A stretch of 64,000 nt of DNA from Pigmentiphaga sp. NML080357 (GCF_002188465.1 NZ_NINW01000032.1:1-64000); one strand, 5' to 3'. Shown: positions 45,069 to 55,884, counted from the first letter of the stretch. The notes: generated by a model not told the origin, from the letters alone. Translations and numbers: made by a program.

Positions 45069-45450
45069 CGTCGATGTGTGGGCGGAAGGAACTCCGCGGT
45101 GAAGAGGTCTCGTGAACCCGGTAGATCTTGGGTCCGATCCGTTGCACACCCGTGCTGCAGACGCCGATCGGACCGCCCGTACGCAGCGATGGCAGGCGCA
45201 CGAGGTGCGGGCAACGCCGCAAAGGACAGCTGAGCATTGTAGCTTATCGGCCCACTCTCCCTCCACCCTTCCCTTGGCCCGGCAAGCTCGCCCCTCCCTT
45301 CGGCCCCAGTCGAGGGACGGCCCCGTGCGGCAGCCTGCAACAATGCCTCGGGTATCATTGCTCTTTTCCGCGAAACGAGCCGATGAGTCGATAGCCGCGC
45401 GGTGCCGGCCACCGCACGCTGATTCGGCAATTCTCTGTCAGAGGCGTCGT
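45069..45450. other. DUF3579-argF divergent intergenic region
   Basis: No credible gene lies in these 382 bases. They contain a structured inverted repeat (45131-45174) and C/T-rich stretches from 45250 to 45330. TATCAT near 45354 could be an argF -10 box, but without a good -35. I see no obvious ARG box. Confidence 0.5.
45131..45174. promoter_or_regulatory. Structured inverted repeat upstream of argF
   Basis: GGTCCGATC at 45131-45139 pairs perfectly with GATCGGACC at 45166-45174. The 26-base interior contains its own small hairpin GCAC-ACCC-GTGC. It may be an operator pair or a leader RNA structure of the arginine gene. No known arginine operator consensus fits. Confidence 0.35.
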
Positions 45451-46404
45451 ATGAACGCAAATCCCCAGCAAAACTCCAAGACTTCCCCGCCGTTGCGGCA
45501 TTTCCTGCAATTCAATGATTTCACGCGCGACGAAATCGAATACCTGTTTTCCCGCGCCGCGCTGATCAAGCGCAAGTTCAAGAACTACGAGCCGCACTTC
45601 ACCCTGAGCGACCGCACGCTCGCCATGGTGTTCGAGAAGGCCAGCACCCGCACCCGCGTCTCGTTCGAGGCGGGCATGTACCAGATGGGCGGCTCGGTCA
45701 TCCACCTGACCACCGGCGACTCCCAGCTGGGCCGCGCCGAGCCGGTCGAAGACTCCGCGCAGGTCATCTCCCGGATGGTCGACCTGATCATGATCCGCAC
45801 CTTCGAGCAGACCAAGATCGAGCGCTTTGCCGCCAACTCGCGCGTGCCGATCATCAATGGCCTGACCAACGAGTTCCACCCCTGCCAGATCCTGGCCGAC
45901 ATCTTCACCTACATCGAGCATTGCGGCTCGATCCAGGGCAAGACCGTCGCCTGGGTGGGCGACTCCAACAATATGTGCAACACCTGGCTGCAGGCGGCCG
46001 AGCTGCTGGACTTCAACCTGCACGTATCCACGCCGCCCGGCTACGAGCTCGAACCCGAACGCGCCGGCGTCGTCGACGCCGAACGCCTCAAGCAGTTCGC
46101 CGACCCCATGGAAGCCTGCAAGGGCGCGCACCTGGTCACGACCGACGTCTGGACCAGCATGGGTTTCGAAGCCGAGAACGAGGAGCGCCGCGCCGCCTTC
46201 GCCGACTGGTGCGTCGACGGCGAAATGATGGCCGTGGCCGACCCCGGCGCCGTCTTCATGCACTGCCTGCCCGCCCACCGCGGCGAGGAAGTCACGGCTG
46301 AGGTCATCGACGGCCCGCAAAGCGTGGTCTGGGACGAGGCGGAAAACCGGATGCACGTGCAAAAGGCCTTGATGGAGTTCCTCCTGCTGGGCCGTCTGGA
46401 TTAG
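45451..46404 (+). CDS. argF: Ornithine carbamoyltransferase
   Basis: A 317-residue cytoplasmic trimer that makes citrulline from ornithine and carbamoyl phosphate. Visible are the carbamoyl-phosphate motif STRTR (~residues 65-69), the HPCQILAD region, the ornithine loop GDSNNMCNTW and the catalytic HCLPAHRG. The start at 45451 is chosen because the family begins here; a 113-codon longer frame is GC-driven. It precedes argG by 424 bases filled with an inverted pair of repeat elements, so the two arginine genes need not be one transcript. Confidence 0.97.
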   Translation: MNANPQQNSKTSPPLRHFLQFNDFTRDEIEYLFSRAALIKRKFKNYEPHFTLSDRTLAMVFEKASTRTRVSFEAGMYQMGGSVIHLTTGDSQLGRAEPVEDSAQVISRMVDLIMIRTFEQTKIERFAANSRVPIINGLTNEFHPCQILADIFTYIEHCGSIQGKTVAWVGDSNNMCNTWLQAAELLDFNLHVSTPPGYELEPERAGVVDAERLKQFADPMEACKGAHLVTTDVWTSMGFEAENEERRAAFADWCVDGEMMAVADPGAVFMHCLPAHRGEEVTAEVIDGPQSVVWDEAENRMHVQKALMEFLLLGRLD

Positions 46405-46406
46405 CC

Positions 46407-46500
46407 CCTAGGGAAGCCCACCCCCTTGCGGCCTACGGCCGCTCCCCCTCAAGGGGGCGGCGCTGGCGGACCGGCAAAGCCGGATCCGCGGCGCCCCGGG
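46407..46500 (+). repeat. Three-hairpin intergenic element, copy after argF (left arm of a large palindrome)
   Basis: Immediately after the argF stop come GCGGCC-TAC-GGCCGC (46428-46442), a CCCCC/GGGGG hairpin (46444-46457) and the third hairpin (46459-46495). The third pairs GGCGC/GCGCC, GCGGA/TCCGC and CCGGC/GCCGG around AAA with the bulged A. It is mirrored by an inverted copy at 46598-46672, and the sequence between them is itself self-complementary. Confidence 0.8.
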
Positions 46501-46664
46501 TCTAGTGCGGCTTTCTTGGGTTGCGGCACCGTTGCTACCGCTGGCAGCCAGCGAAGCATAGGTGCCACTCTACCCAAGATAACGGTCCTAGACCCAGGAT
46601 TCGGCGGATCTGGCTCCGCCAGTCCGCTCGCATCGCCCCCCCTGGGGGGCGCCCGTCAGGGCGT
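46428..46664. repeat. ~240-bp imperfect palindrome between argF and argG (MITE-like)
   Basis: Every paired segment is centred near 46546: the two hairpin-one arms, the two hairpin-three arms (46459-46495 and 46598-46634), GGGTCTAG/CTAGACCC (46498/46588), CTTGGGT/ACCCAAG (46515/46572), GGCACC/GGTGCC (46525/46561) and CGCTGG/CCAGCG at the centre. Such near-symmetry over 240 bases without a transposase resembles a miniature inverted-repeat element, of which the other ~80-bp copies would be halves. Confidence 0.7.
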
Positions 46665-46672
46665 AGGGGGTG
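46598..46672 (-). repeat. Three-hairpin element, inverted copy upstream of argG
   Basis: On the minus strand this reads as hairpin one (CGCCC/GGGCG), a C6/G6 hairpin two, then hairpin three with GCGGA/TCCGC and CTGGC/GCCAG. The change from CCGGC/GCCGG to CTGGC/GCCAG is compensatory. Unlike the other copies it does not follow a gene in its own direction. TACAAT at 46674-46679, just outside it, may be the argG -10 box. Confidence 0.72.
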
Positions 46673-46828
46673 GTACAATCCCAGATCGCCCTTGTCAGGC
46701 CGGGGGGCGATTGCACGATCCCGCGCATATGGCACGGAGCGCCCTTGGGTGCGCCCCATATCCGGTGACCTCGACCGGCCAGAATGCCGCGCTGCCAAGT
46801 GCGGGCCGTCCATGTCCTGGGAACATCA

Positions 46829-48055
<1,227 letters not shown>

Positions 48056-48113
48056 GTCCGGCTGCCTATCCCTTTTGCAGCACCCGCCCGGCAACGGGCG
48101 CGCATTGACCACG

Positions 48114-48138
48114 ATCGGCGGCCCCTGGCCGCCGATTT
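48114..48138 (+). terminator. Intrinsic terminator after argG
   Basis: ATCGGCGGCC and GGCCGCCGAT form a perfect 10-bp stem around CCT, followed by TTTC. It lies 58 bases beyond the argG stop and ends about 30 bases before the next gene. Confidence 0.65.
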
Positions 48139-48168
48139 CGCATTCGCCACATCGCTCGTCCGACCGCC

Positions 48169-48912
48169 ATGACCGAGAATGCCGTATCGCCTCTAGTCAT
48201 CGTCCAGACCGGGGTACCACCCGCGCCGGTGTCCAGCCGGCACGGCACCTTCAGCTGCATGATCCGCCAGGCGGCTGCGCTGCATTCCCACGAAGTGGAG
48301 ATCGTCGCGGTGCACGAAGGGGCACTGCTGCGGCCGCCTTCGAGCTATCGCGCCGCCATCATCACCGGCTCGCCCGCCATGGTGACGGACCGCGCCGAAT
48401 GGAGCGAGCGGACCGCCGCATGGATACGGCAGGCGGTGGACGAGGGCCTGCCGATCTACGGCATCTGCTATGGGCACCAGTTGCTGGCCCATGCCCTGGG
48501 CGGCAGGGTCGATTACCATCCCAGGGGCCGCGAAGTGGGTACCCAGACCGTCGAACTGCTGGAGACCGCCGGCAAGGCCGCGCTGCTGGCCGGTCTGCCG
48601 ACGCGCTTCCCGGCCCAGCTCATACACCAGCAGAGCGTGATGGAGCTGCCGCCGGGCGCGACCGTACTGGCCCGCTCGGAACATGACGCGCACCAGATCG
48701 TGCAGTACGACGACCACGTCATTTCGAGCCAGTACCACCCCGAGTTCTGCACCGGCATCATGGGAACGTACCTGGCGCACTATGGCCCCCGGCTGGGCGA
48801 GGAAGGCTTCGACGTCGACGCGCTGAACGCGCAATTACGCCCCACGCCGGAAGCGCAGCAGCTCCTGCTGCGCTTCGTCGAGCGGCACGTGCGCCGGCGG
48901 GAAGCGGCCTGA
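48169..48912 (+). CDS. Class I glutamine amidotransferase (GMP-synthase-like domain)
   Basis: A 247-residue stand-alone glutaminase of the triad type. The nucleophile is Cys100 in [15 protein letters not shown], and the His-Glu pair is in QYHPEF near residues 188-193. Such single-domain proteins hydrolyse glutamine or gamma-glutamyl compounds; roles include gamma-glutamyl polyamine or amino-acid catabolism and toxin-like functions. No partner synthetase is adjacent. It is convergent with murB. Confidence 0.88.
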   Translation: MTENAVSPLVIVQTGVPPAPVSSRHGTFSCMIRQAAALHSHEVEIVAVHEGALLRPPSSYRAAIITGSPAMVTDRAEWSERTAAWIRQAVDEGLPIYGICYGHQLLAHALGGRVDYHPRGREVGTQTVELLETAGKAALLAGLPTRFPAQLIHQQSVMELPPGATVLARSEHDAHQIVQYDDHVISSQYHPEFCTGIMGTYLAHYGPRLGEEGFDVDALNAQLRPTPEAQQLLLRFVERHVRRREAA

Positions 48913-48946
48913 ACCACCCCTGGCGCGCTGCCTTGCGGACGGCGTG

Positions 48947-50011
48947 CTAGCGATCCTCGATGCCCGGCACCACGACCGGCTCGGCCTCCAGCGTTACGCC
49001 GTAGCGGCTGTCCACGTCGCGGCGGATGGCCTCGGCCAGGGCCAGCACGTCGGCGGCGCGCGCGCCGCCATGGTTCACCAGCACCAGGGCCTGGCGCTCG
49101 TGCACGCCCACCGGCCCCATGCGGCGTCCTTTCCAACCGCATTGGTCGATCAGCCACCCGGCGGCGAGCTTATACCCCCCCGGGGCTTGCGGATACCCCA
49201 CCAGGCCGGGAAAGCGGGCGCGCAACGCCTCGTAGCGGTCGGCCGGCACCACGGGATTCTTGAAGAAGCTGCCGGCATTGCCCAGCACGGCAGGATCGGG
49301 CAGCTTGGCGCGCCGGATCTCGCAAACCGCGTCGAAAATGTCGCGCACCGTGGGAGCCCCTCCCAGGCGCGGGTGGCGCTGCAGATCCGGGTAATCCATC
49401 ACCGGCCGCCAGCGCCTGGGCAGCCGCACCCTTACCGAGGCGATGACCCAGCGGCCGGGCTCCCGCTTGAAGACACTGTCGCGGTAGGCGAAGGCGCATC
49501 GGGCCGCGTCCATGTCTACCCAGCGCCCCTCTCGCAGGTCGTAGGCGCGAAGCCCGGCGAACCGGTCGCACAGCTCCACGCCGTACGCGCCGATGTTCTG
49601 CACCGGCGCGGCGCCCACGGTGCCCGGGATCAATGCCAGGTTCTCCAGGCCGCCCCATCCGCGCTCGACACAATGGGTAACGAATTCGTGCCAAGACTCG
49701 CCCGCCGCCGCTTCGACGATGCGCGACTGCTCGTCCTCTTCCAGCAGGCGCACGCCGCGCAGCCCCATCCGGGCGACCAATCCCCGTACGGTCGGCGGCA
49801 GGACGAGATTGCTTCCCCCGCCGAGCACCAGGAGCCCGTCGTAGCGCCGAGCCAAGTCCGCCAACCGGGGCAGGTCCTGCGCGCGGCTCAGCATGACGCA
49901 GGCCGGGGCCACGCTCTCGAGCGCGAAGGTATTGAGCGTGGAGAGATCGCAGGCGCCGGGCACGAGGGCCGGGGCGGCGCCGTAATCGGGAGCAGCAACC
50001 AATCGGATCAC
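48947..50011 (-). CDS. murB: UDP-N-acetylenolpyruvoylglucosamine reductase
   Basis: A 354-residue flavoprotein that reduces enolpyruvyl-UDP-GlcNAc to UDP-MurNAc. FAD-binding motifs GGGSNLVLP and [20 protein letters not shown] are clear, as is the catalytic serine in [12 protein letters not shown]. The long C-terminal domain with a Tyr loop places it in the type I (E. coli-like) group. It is divergent from yajQ. The first ~20 residues ([20 protein letters not shown]) are longer than usual, so a slightly later start is possible. Confidence 0.95.
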   Translation of the reverse strand: MIRLVAAPDYGAAPALVPGACDLSTLNTFALESVAPACVMLSRAQDLPRLADLARRYDGLLVLGGGSNLVLPPTVRGLVARMGLRGVRLLEEDEQSRIVEAAAGESWHEFVTHCVERGWGGLENLALIPGTVGAAPVQNIGAYGVELCDRFAGLRAYDLREGRWVDMDAARCAFAYRDSVFKREPGRWVIASVRVRLPRRWRPVMDYPDLQRHPRLGGAPTVRDIFDAVCEIRRAKLPDPAVLGNAGSFFKNPVVPADRYEALRARFPGLVGYPQAPGGYKLAAGWLIDQCGWKGRRMGPVGVHERQALVLVNHGGARAADVLALAEAIRRDVDSRYGVTLEAEPVVVPGIEDR

Positions 50012-50125
50012 CAGGAAAAGCTATCGAAGCGGGAACGGTTTTCCCGCGGCCCCGCCATCTTACTTGACTACAATTCTTCCTATTCCATCGACCGGCCCGC
50101 GGGCCGCCTGCCAGGGAGCCTACCC

Positions 50126-50611
50126 ATGCCTACATTCGACGTCGTCTGCAAACCCAATCTGGTTGAATTGCGCAATGCCGTGGAGCAGACCAACAAGGAG
50201 ATCGGCACCCGCTTCGACTTCAAGGGTTCGGATGCGCGTGTCGAACAGAGCGAGAAAGAACTCACCGCCTACGCCGACAGCGATTTCCAGTTGAACCAGG
50301 TGCGCGACGTGCTGCTGAACAAGATGTCCAAGCGCAACGTGGACGTGCGCTTCCTGGACCAGGGCAAGGTAGAGAAGATCGGCGGCGACAAGGTCAAGCA
50401 GGTGCTGACGGTGCGCAACGGCGTGCAGCAGGACGCGGCCAAGAAAATCGTCGCGCTGGTCAAGAACAGCAAGTTGAAAGTCCAGGCCAGCATCCAGGGC
50501 GACACGGTCAGGGTCCAGGGCGCCAAGCGCGACGACCTGCAAACGACCATTGCGCTACTGAAGAAGGAAGTGACCGACCTGCCGCTGGGGTTCGAGAATT
50601 TCAGGGAGTAG
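50126..50611 (+). CDS. yajQ: YajQ-family nucleotide-binding protein
   Basis: A 161-residue protein with two ferredoxin-like folds, recognised from [33 protein letters not shown] and the terminal [11 protein letters not shown]. Homologues bind nucleotides or RNA, and one in Xanthomonas and Pseudomonas binds cyclic di-GMP and acts with a LysR regulator. Whether this one does is not evident. It is the last coding unit before a three-hairpin element. The start at 50126 has AGGGAG upstream. Confidence 0.95.
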   Translation: MPTFDVVCKPNLVELRNAVEQTNKEIGTRFDFKGSDARVEQSEKELTAYADSDFQLNQVRDVLLNKMSKRNVDVRFLDQGKVEKIGGDKVKQVLTVRNGVQQDAAKKIVALVKNSKLKVQASIQGDTVRVQGAKRDDLQTTIALLKKEVTDLPLGFENFRE

Positions 50612-50690
50612 GGGTTCCCCCCTACGCGCTGACGCGCCCCCCAGGGGGCGGCACTGGCGGACCGGCGGAGCCGGATCCGCGGTGCCCTGG
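50611..50690 (+). repeat. Three-hairpin intergenic element, copy after yajQ
   Basis: It begins at the yajQ stop. Hairpin one is CGCG-CTGA-CGCG (50625-50636), hairpin two CGCCCCC/GGGGGCG (50635-50650), and hairpin three (50650-50686) pairs GGCAC/GTGCC, GCGGA/TCCGC and CCGGC/GCCGG around GGA with a bulged A. CCTGG follows. It is the closest relative of the clpA copy, from which it differs by paired changes. Confidence 0.78.
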
Positions 50691-50730
50691 ATTGGATCGC
50701 GGGGGGGGGTGGCGTTTTTTCTGGGGCGCG

Positions 50731-50988
50731 TTAGAGCACGGGGCGCTTGAAGAGCATCGCCGGGTCGAGTTCCAGCGCCTTGGCGAGCTTTTCGATGTTG
50801 TCGACGGAAATGTTGACGCGCGCCCTTTCGACCTGACTGACGAAGGTCCGGTCGAGATGGGCGGCGAACCCGAGCTGCTCCTGCGACATCTTCTGCGCGA
50901 CCCGAAACGCTCGGACGTTGTAGCCGAGAATCTCGCGCAGCGTCGTCAAGGACGCTGATGGGTTGGGGGATCTCAGTGGTGCGGGCAT
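50731..50988 (-). CDS. Small XRE-family helix-turn-helix regulator
   Basis: An 85-residue cytoplasmic DNA-binding protein made of a single Cro/CI-type HTH (LGYNVRAFRVAQKMSQEQLGFAAHL, then RTFVSQVERARVNISVDNIEKLAKAL). The core domain is complete; there is no sensor domain. A longer in-frame ATG start at 51069 would add 27 poorly conserved residues. Targets are unknown. It lies alone between yajQ and dxs, with no toxin-like partner gene beside it. Confidence 0.85.
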   Translation of the reverse strand: MPAPLRSPNPSASLTTLREILGYNVRAFRVAQKMSQEQLGFAAHLDRTFVSQVERARVNISVDNIEKLAKALELDPAMLFKRPVL

Positions 50989-51158
50989 TGACGCATACTC
51001 CCCACGACGGCCGGTTACATCTACCGCTTTTACATCAACTTTATCGAGCGCGATTGCAACGCTTCGCAAAGCGCTTCAGTAAAAGTAATTGTGCCCCTGT
51101 GGGCAAGCGGGATATACCGGGCTAACCCTCGGTCGGCCGCCCGAATCGCGCCTCGCGC

Positions 51159-53045
51159 TCAACTCACCCAGTCGGGAAAACGTGCGCGTATCGACCGTTC
51201 GATGCCCGCGGCGTCGAGGCCCAGGCCCGCCAGCAGGGCGGCCTGGTCGCCGTGGTCGATGAAGCGGTCGGGCAGGCCCAGTTGCAGCACCGGCAGGGTC
51301 ACGCCGGCATCGTTGAGCGTTTCGCATACCGCGCTGCCGGCCCCGCCCATGACGCTGCCCTCTTCCACTGTGACCAGGGCCGCATGCCGGCTCGCCAGAT
51401 CGAGAATGAGTTCGCGGTCGATGGGCTTGACGAAACGCATGTCCACCACGGTGGCATCCAGCGCCTCGCCGGCCTTCAAGGCGGGCACGGCCAGGGTACC
51501 GAACGCCAGGATGGCGATGCCGGACGGGCCGCCGTCTCCGGTGCGTCCGCTGTCGCGCCGCACGACGCCCTTGCCCAGCGGCACGGTGTCCAGGCCCGCG
51601 GCGGGCGCCGCTCCCCTGCCCGCCCCGCGCGGATAGCGCACGGTGGCCGGGCCGGGGTGCGCATAACAGGTAGAGAGCAGCAACCTGCACTCGGCTTCGT
51701 CCGACGGCGTGGCCACCACCATGTTCGGAACGCAACGCACGAAGGCAATGTCGTAATTGCCCGCGTGCGTGGCGCCGTCGGCGCCCACCAGGCCGGCGCG
51801 GTCCAGCGCGAAGGTCACGTCGAGATTCTGCAGAGCGACGTCGTGGATCAACTGGTCGTAGCCGCGCTGAAGAAAGGTCGAATAGATGGCGACCACGGGC
51901 TTGAGCCCCTCGCAGGCCAGCCCGGCGGCGAAGGTCACCGCGTGCTGCTCGGCGATGCCGACGTCGAAATAGCGGCCGGGGAAGCGCTGCTCGAACTCCA
52001 CCAGCCCGCTGCCCTCGCGCATGGCCGGGGTTATGCCGACCAGCCGGGAATCGGCCGCCGCCATGTCGCACAGCCAGTCGCCGAACACCTGGGTGAAGGT
52101 CTTCTTGGGCGGGGTGGAAGGCTTGCTGATGCCCACCGCCGGATCGAACTTGCCGGGGCCGTGATAGAGCACCGGATCCGCCTCGGCCAGCTTGTAGCCC
52201 TGGCCCTTGCGGGTGACCACGTGCAGGAAGCGCGGCCCGGAAAGCTTGCGCATGTTCTGCAGCGTCGGGATCAGCGAGTCGAGGTCATGGCCGTCGATGG
52301 GCCCGACGTAATTGAAGCCGAGTTCCTCGAACATGGTGGCGGGCGTGACCATGCCCTTGGCGTGCTCTTCGATGCGGCGCGCCAGTTCGAACACGGGCGG
52401 CACGTGCGACAGGACGGCCTTGCCCACGTTGCGGGCCGCGGCATAGAACCGGCCCGACATCAGGCGCGCCAGGTAGCGGTTCAGCGCGCCCACCGGCGGC
52501 GAGATCGACATGTCGTTGTCGTTCAGGATCACCAGCAGATCCACGTCGGGCATGACGCCGCCGTTGTTGAGCGCCTCGAAGGCCATGCCGGCCGACATGG
52601 CGCCGTCGCCGATGACCGCGATGTGCTTGCGCTGGATGCCGGCATTGCGCGCGGCCACCGCCATGCCAAGGGCGGCGGAGATCGAGGTCGACGAATGCGC
52701 GGTGCCGAAGGCGTCGTACTCGGATTCGCTGCGGCGGGGAAAGCCCGACATGCCTCCCATCTGGCGCAGCATCGCCATGCCGGCCCGCCGGCCGGTCAGG
52801 ATCTTGTGCGGATAGGTCTGGTGCCCGACGTCCCAGACGATGCGGTCGTGCGGCGTATCGAAAACGTAGTGCAGAGCCAGCGTCAATTCGACCGTGCCGA
52901 GATTGGACGACAAGTGGCCGCCCGTGCGCGAGACGGACTCCAGCACGAAGGCGCGCAGTTCGTCGGCCAGCGCCGGGAGTTGGCAGCGGTCCAGTTTTTT
53001 CAGGTCGGCCGGAGAGTCTATGCGGTCCAGCAAATCGGTTGCCAT
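51159..53045 (-). CDS. dxs: 1-deoxy-D-xylulose-5-phosphate synthase
   Basis: A 628-residue thiamine-diphosphate enzyme that begins the MEP isoprenoid pathway from pyruvate and glyceraldehyde 3-phosphate. The first domain holds the TPP motif [16 protein letters not shown] and [15 protein letters not shown]. The transketolase central domain ([15 protein letters not shown]) and C-terminal domain follow. The start at 53045 is the family position; the longer frame overlaps ispA. It forms an operon with ispA and xseB, 16 bases after ispA, supplying prenyl precursors. Confidence 0.97.
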   Translation of the reverse strand: MATDLLDRIDSPADLKKLDRCQLPALADELRAFVLESVSRTGGHLSSNLGTVELTLALHYVFDTPHDRIVWDVGHQTYPHKILTGRRAGMAMLRQMGGMSGFPRRSESEYDAFGTAHSSTSISAALGMAVAARNAGIQRKHIAVIGDGAMSAGMAFEALNNGGVMPDVDLLVILNDNDMSISPPVGALNRYLARLMSGRFYAAARNVGKAVLSHVPPVFELARRIEEHAKGMVTPATMFEELGFNYVGPIDGHDLDSLIPTLQNMRKLSGPRFLHVVTRKGQGYKLAEADPVLYHGPGKFDPAVGISKPSTPPKKTFTQVFGDWLCDMAAADSRLVGITPAMREGSGLVEFEQRFPGRYFDVGIAEQHAVTFAAGLACEGLKPVVAIYSTFLQRGYDQLIHDVALQNLDVTFALDRAGLVGADGATHAGNYDIAFVRCVPNMVVATPSDEAECRLLLSTCYAHPGPATVRYPRGAGRGAAPAAGLDTVPLGKGVVRRDSGRTGDGGPSGIAILAFGTLAVPALKAGEALDATVVDMRFVKPIDRELILDLASRHAALVTVEEGSVMGGAGSAVCETLNDAGVTLPVLQLGLPDRFIDHGDQAALLAGLGLDAAGIERSIRARFPDWVS

Positions 53046-53061
53046 GTTGCGGAATCTCCGT

Positions 53062-53967
53062 TCAGCGGTCGCGCAGGACGATGAAATCGGCCAGCGCGGC
53101 CAGGCGGGCGCCACCCGCCCCCAGCGGCGCGATGGCCTCGTGCGCGGCAAGGCGCAGGCGCTCCGCCAGGGCCCGGGCCTCCTCCAGGCCCAGGATGGAT
53201 ACATAGGTCGGCTTCTCGGCGGCGGCATCCTTGCCCGCCGTCTTGCCGAGCCGCGCCGAATCGGCGGTGACGTCGAGGATATCGTCGACCACCTGGAACG
53301 CCAGTCCCACGGCCTGCGCATAGCCGTCGAGCGCGGCGCGTTGCGCCGAACTGGCGCCGACGACGATGCCGCCCAGGGCCGCGCTGGCGCGCAGCAGGGC
53401 CCCTGTCTTCAGGCGGTGCATGGCCTCGAGTTCTTCGCGGCTGAGCGGCTTGCCGACGCTGGCCAGATCGATGGCCTGGCCCCCCGCCATGCCCTGGCTC
53501 CCCGCGGCTGCGGCCAGGGCCTGCACGGCCTGCACCGTCAAGCCGGGCGCGATCGGCATGGCCGCCAGCACATCGAACGCCAGCGCCTGCAGCGCGTCGC
53601 CCACCAGCAGCGCGGTCGCTTCGCCGAATTCCACGTGCACCGTCGGCCGCCCGCGACGCAGGACGTCGTCGTCCATGCAGGGCATGTCGTCATGGACCAG
53701 CGAATAGGCGTGGATGAGTTCCACGGCCGCGGCGGCCGCGTCCAGCGCGGCGTCGCCGCCGGCACCACCGGAGCTGCAGGCCTCGCCGGCGGCGTAGGTC
53801 AGCATCGGACGCACCCGCTTGCCGCCGCCCAGGACGGCATAGCGCATGGCCCGGTGCAGCGTATGCGGCAAGACACCCTCTTGGGGCAGCGCGCGCGCCA
53901 ACGCGAACTCGGCCCGCTCGCCGCACGCCGACATCCAGGACGAAAAGCCGTCGCGACTGCCGGTCAT
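53062..53967 (-). CDS. ispA: Farnesyl diphosphate synthase (short-chain prenyltransferase)
   Basis: A 301-residue polyprenyl synthase with both aspartate-rich motifs: DDMPCMDDD near residue 95 and DDILDVTAD near residue 235. [17 protein letters not shown] binds the diphosphates. The residues before the first motif (YSLVHDD) suit a C15 product. It lies between xseB (4 bases) and dxs (16 bases), the usual xseB-ispA-dxs operon. Confidence 0.95.
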   Translation of the reverse strand: MTGSRDGFSSWMSACGERAEFALARALPQEGVLPHTLHRAMRYAVLGGGKRVRPMLTYAAGEACSSGGAGGDAALDAAAAAVELIHAYSLVHDDMPCMDDDVLRRGRPTVHVEFGEATALLVGDALQALAFDVLAAMPIAPGLTVQAVQALAAAAGSQGMAGGQAIDLASVGKPLSREELEAMHRLKTGALLRASAALGGIVVGASSAQRAALDGYAQAVGLAFQVVDDILDVTADSARLGKTAGKDAAAEKPTYVSILGLEEARALAERLRLAAHEAIAPLGAGGARLAALADFIVLRDR

Positions 53968-53971
53968 CGAT

Positions 53972-54244
53972 TCAATCCCCGGCTTCTTCGAAGGGCCGCA
54001 GCAGCTCGCCCTCGAGAACCCGGACCTGCTGCTCGGCGCGCGCCAGCCGGTCCTGGCATACGCGCACCAGCTCGACGCCGCGGCGATAGGCGGCGAGCGA
54101 AGTCTCGAGCGGCATGGAGCCGTCCTCCATCATCGCGACCAGCGCTTCGAGTTCGCCCAGGGCGGCTTCGAAGTCCTGAGGCAGGGCCTCCGGGGGGGTT
54201 GCGCCCGCCCCGGCTTCGGGAACATTCACTTGCTTGTCGGCCAA
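53972..54244 (-). CDS. xseB: Exodeoxyribonuclease VII small subunit
   Basis: A 90-residue helical hairpin protein that assembles around the XseA C-terminus. LPQDFEAALGELEALVAMMEDGSMPLETSLAAYRRGVEL is the full family signature, followed by a polar tail LARAEQQVRVLEGE. The N-terminal ~20 residues are disordered (PEAGAGATPPEA). It heads the xseB-ispA-dxs operon, while xseA is 22 kb away. It is divergent from the Rieske oxygenase gene. Confidence 0.95.
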   Translation of the reverse strand: MADKQVNVPEAGAGATPPEALPQDFEAALGELEALVAMMEDGSMPLETSLAAYRRGVELVRVCQDRLARAEQQVRVLEGELLRPFEEAGD

Positions 54245-54492
54245 TCACGCCTCCTGGATCTCAACGACGGCATCGAACCTGGAATTGTACGGGATCGCGG
54301 GGGCCGGCCCCTGCTTCAGCCGTCGCCCGGGCGGGGACTTATCCCCCCGTCCGGGGTACAATAGAGGGCTTGATCGGGCAGATCATTTTCTTCGCGCCAG
54401 TACCAGCTGCGAAGTTCCCATGCCGCTCCAGGTCGCGTAAGGGGCGGTGTCGCAGTGGCGTACTGGCTTCACAACTCTCGCGGAGGGAAGTC

Positions 54493-55659
54493 ATGACCGA
54501 TATCGGTCGCGTGGCACATGTGACGGCGAGCCGAGCGCAGCTCCCAGTCAGTGCCTATTTCGATAAAGCGCGCTTTGCGCGCGAAATGCAAACCATCTTT
54601 GGCCAGGCCCCCCTCTACGTGGGGCACCAGAAAAGCGTCCCCGAGGTCGGGGACTACCGGACCCTGATACAGGAAAACGACGGCCGCGTACTGGTGCGCA
54701 ACCAGGGCGGCGTCGAGCTTTTGTCCAACGTGTGCCGGCACCGGCAGGCGCTCATGCTGGGACAGCACCCGTTCGGCCAGGAAAAGCAGGCCGCCCATTG
54801 CAGCGGCAACCTCGGCCGTCCGGGCAACATCGTCTGCCCCCTGCACCGCTGGACGTACGATGCGCGTGGCAAACTCATCGGCGCCCCGCTGTTCAGCGAA
54901 ACGCCCGGGCTCGATCTGCAGCGCTTCCCGCTCCAGGAATGGAACGGTTCGCTGTTCGAGGCCCCCCGCGCCGGCAGCCGCAACGCCGCCGCCGAACTGG
55001 CATCCCTCCTGGGGAGGCCCGAATTCGACTTCAGCGACTACGTGCTGGATCGCGTGGAGGTGCACCAGTGCAATTACAACTGGAAGACCTTCATCGAGGT
55101 CTACCTCGAGGACTACCACGTCGGCCCCTTCCATCCCGGTCTGGGCCGCTTCGTCACCTGCGACGACCTGAGCTGGGAGTTCGGCGACTACTACAGCCTG
55201 CAGCGCGTCGGCGTACACAATGCGCTCGCGCACCCGGGTTCCGAGGTGTACCAACGCTGGCATGACGCCCTGCTCGCCTACCGCAACGGCAGTGCGCCGG
55301 AGTTCGGCGCGATCTGGGTCACGCACTTCCCGACCCACATGATCGAGCTCTATCCGCACACGCTGGTATTGTCGACGCTCTATCCCAAGAGTCCGCAGGA
55401 AACCGTCAATATCGTCGAGTTCTATTATCCCGAGGAAATCGTCCATTTCGAGCGGGATTTTGTCGAAGCCCAGCAGGCGGCCTACATGGAAACCGCCGTC
55501 GAGGACGACGAAATCGCCGAGCGCATGGATGCAGGCCGCAGGGCATTAATGGAACGCGGCGCCGACGAGGCGGGCCCATACCAATCTCCCATGGAAGACG
55601 GCATGCAGCATTTCCATGAATGGTATCGGAAAGTGATGGACGAGCCTGAAGATATGTAA
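54493..55659 (+). CDS. Rieske non-haem iron oxygenase, alpha subunit type
   Basis: A 388-residue aromatic-ring-hydroxylating oxygenase. The [2Fe-2S] Rieske ligands are Cys81, His83, Cys115 and His118 (CRHR and CPLHRW). The catalytic iron site contains EDYHVGPFH with His209 and His214, preceded by an acidic pair. No small beta subunit, ferredoxin or reductase gene is adjacent, so it must borrow electrons from elsewhere or belong to a one-component-alpha class such as those acting on quaternary amines or phthalate-like compounds. GGAGGGAAG precedes the ATG. Monocistronic, with a strong terminator. Confidence 0.88.
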   Translation: MTDIGRVAHVTASRAQLPVSAYFDKARFAREMQTIFGQAPLYVGHQKSVPEVGDYRTLIQENDGRVLVRNQGGVELLSNVCRHRQALMLGQHPFGQEKQAAHCSGNLGRPGNIVCPLHRWTYDARGKLIGAPLFSETPGLDLQRFPLQEWNGSLFEAPRAGSRNAAAELASLLGRPEFDFSDYVLDRVEVHQCNYNWKTFIEVYLEDYHVGPFHPGLGRFVTCDDLSWEFGDYYSLQRVGVHNALAHPGSEVYQRWHDALLAYRNGSAPEFGAIWVTHFPTHMIELYPHTLVLSTLYPKSPQETVNIVEFYYPEEIVHFERDFVEAQQAAYMETAVEDDEIAERMDAGRRALMERGADEAGPYQSPMEDGMQHFHEWYRKVMDEPEDM

Positions 55660-55690
55660 AGTCGTAACGCGTCTGACTGCCCCATCTCCA

Positions 55691-55717
55691 AGCGCCCCTC
55701 GCGGGCGCTTTTCTTTT
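55691..55717 (+). terminator. Intrinsic terminator after the Rieske oxygenase
   Basis: AGCGCCC and GGGCGCT form a 7-bp stem with a 5-base loop, followed by TTTCTTTT. It lies about 30 bases beyond the stop and is the most classical Rho-independent terminator in the window. Confidence 0.85.
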
Positions 55718-55780
55718 GGACAATAAATACAAGGTGAATCAGGGGCCTTGAGAAGAATTACAAATACACACACTGCCGCC

Positions 55781-55810
55781 TTGTCAAAACGTGGGGCGAA
55801 CGCGTAGTTT
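55781..55810 (+). promoter_or_regulatory. Putative promoter of the DUF1328-BON operon
   Basis: TTGTCA at 55781-55786 and TAGTTT at 55805-55810 are separated by 18 bases. A CTGGGTC/GACCCAG hairpin at 55823-55847 falls in the leader. The promoter is modest, and an alternative sigma factor is possible for such an envelope-stress unit. Confidence 0.3.
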
Positions 55811-55884
55811 CCCAAACAGGCGCTGGGTCTCTTTTTTGCTGACCCAGGTTTCGCCATCGGCAAAAAGAGAAGACAGGAGAAAAA

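Noticed and set aside
50731-50988. Toxin-antitoxin module around the XRE regulator
   Set aside because: Neither side holds a small toxin-like gene. The flanks are the yajQ element and dxs.
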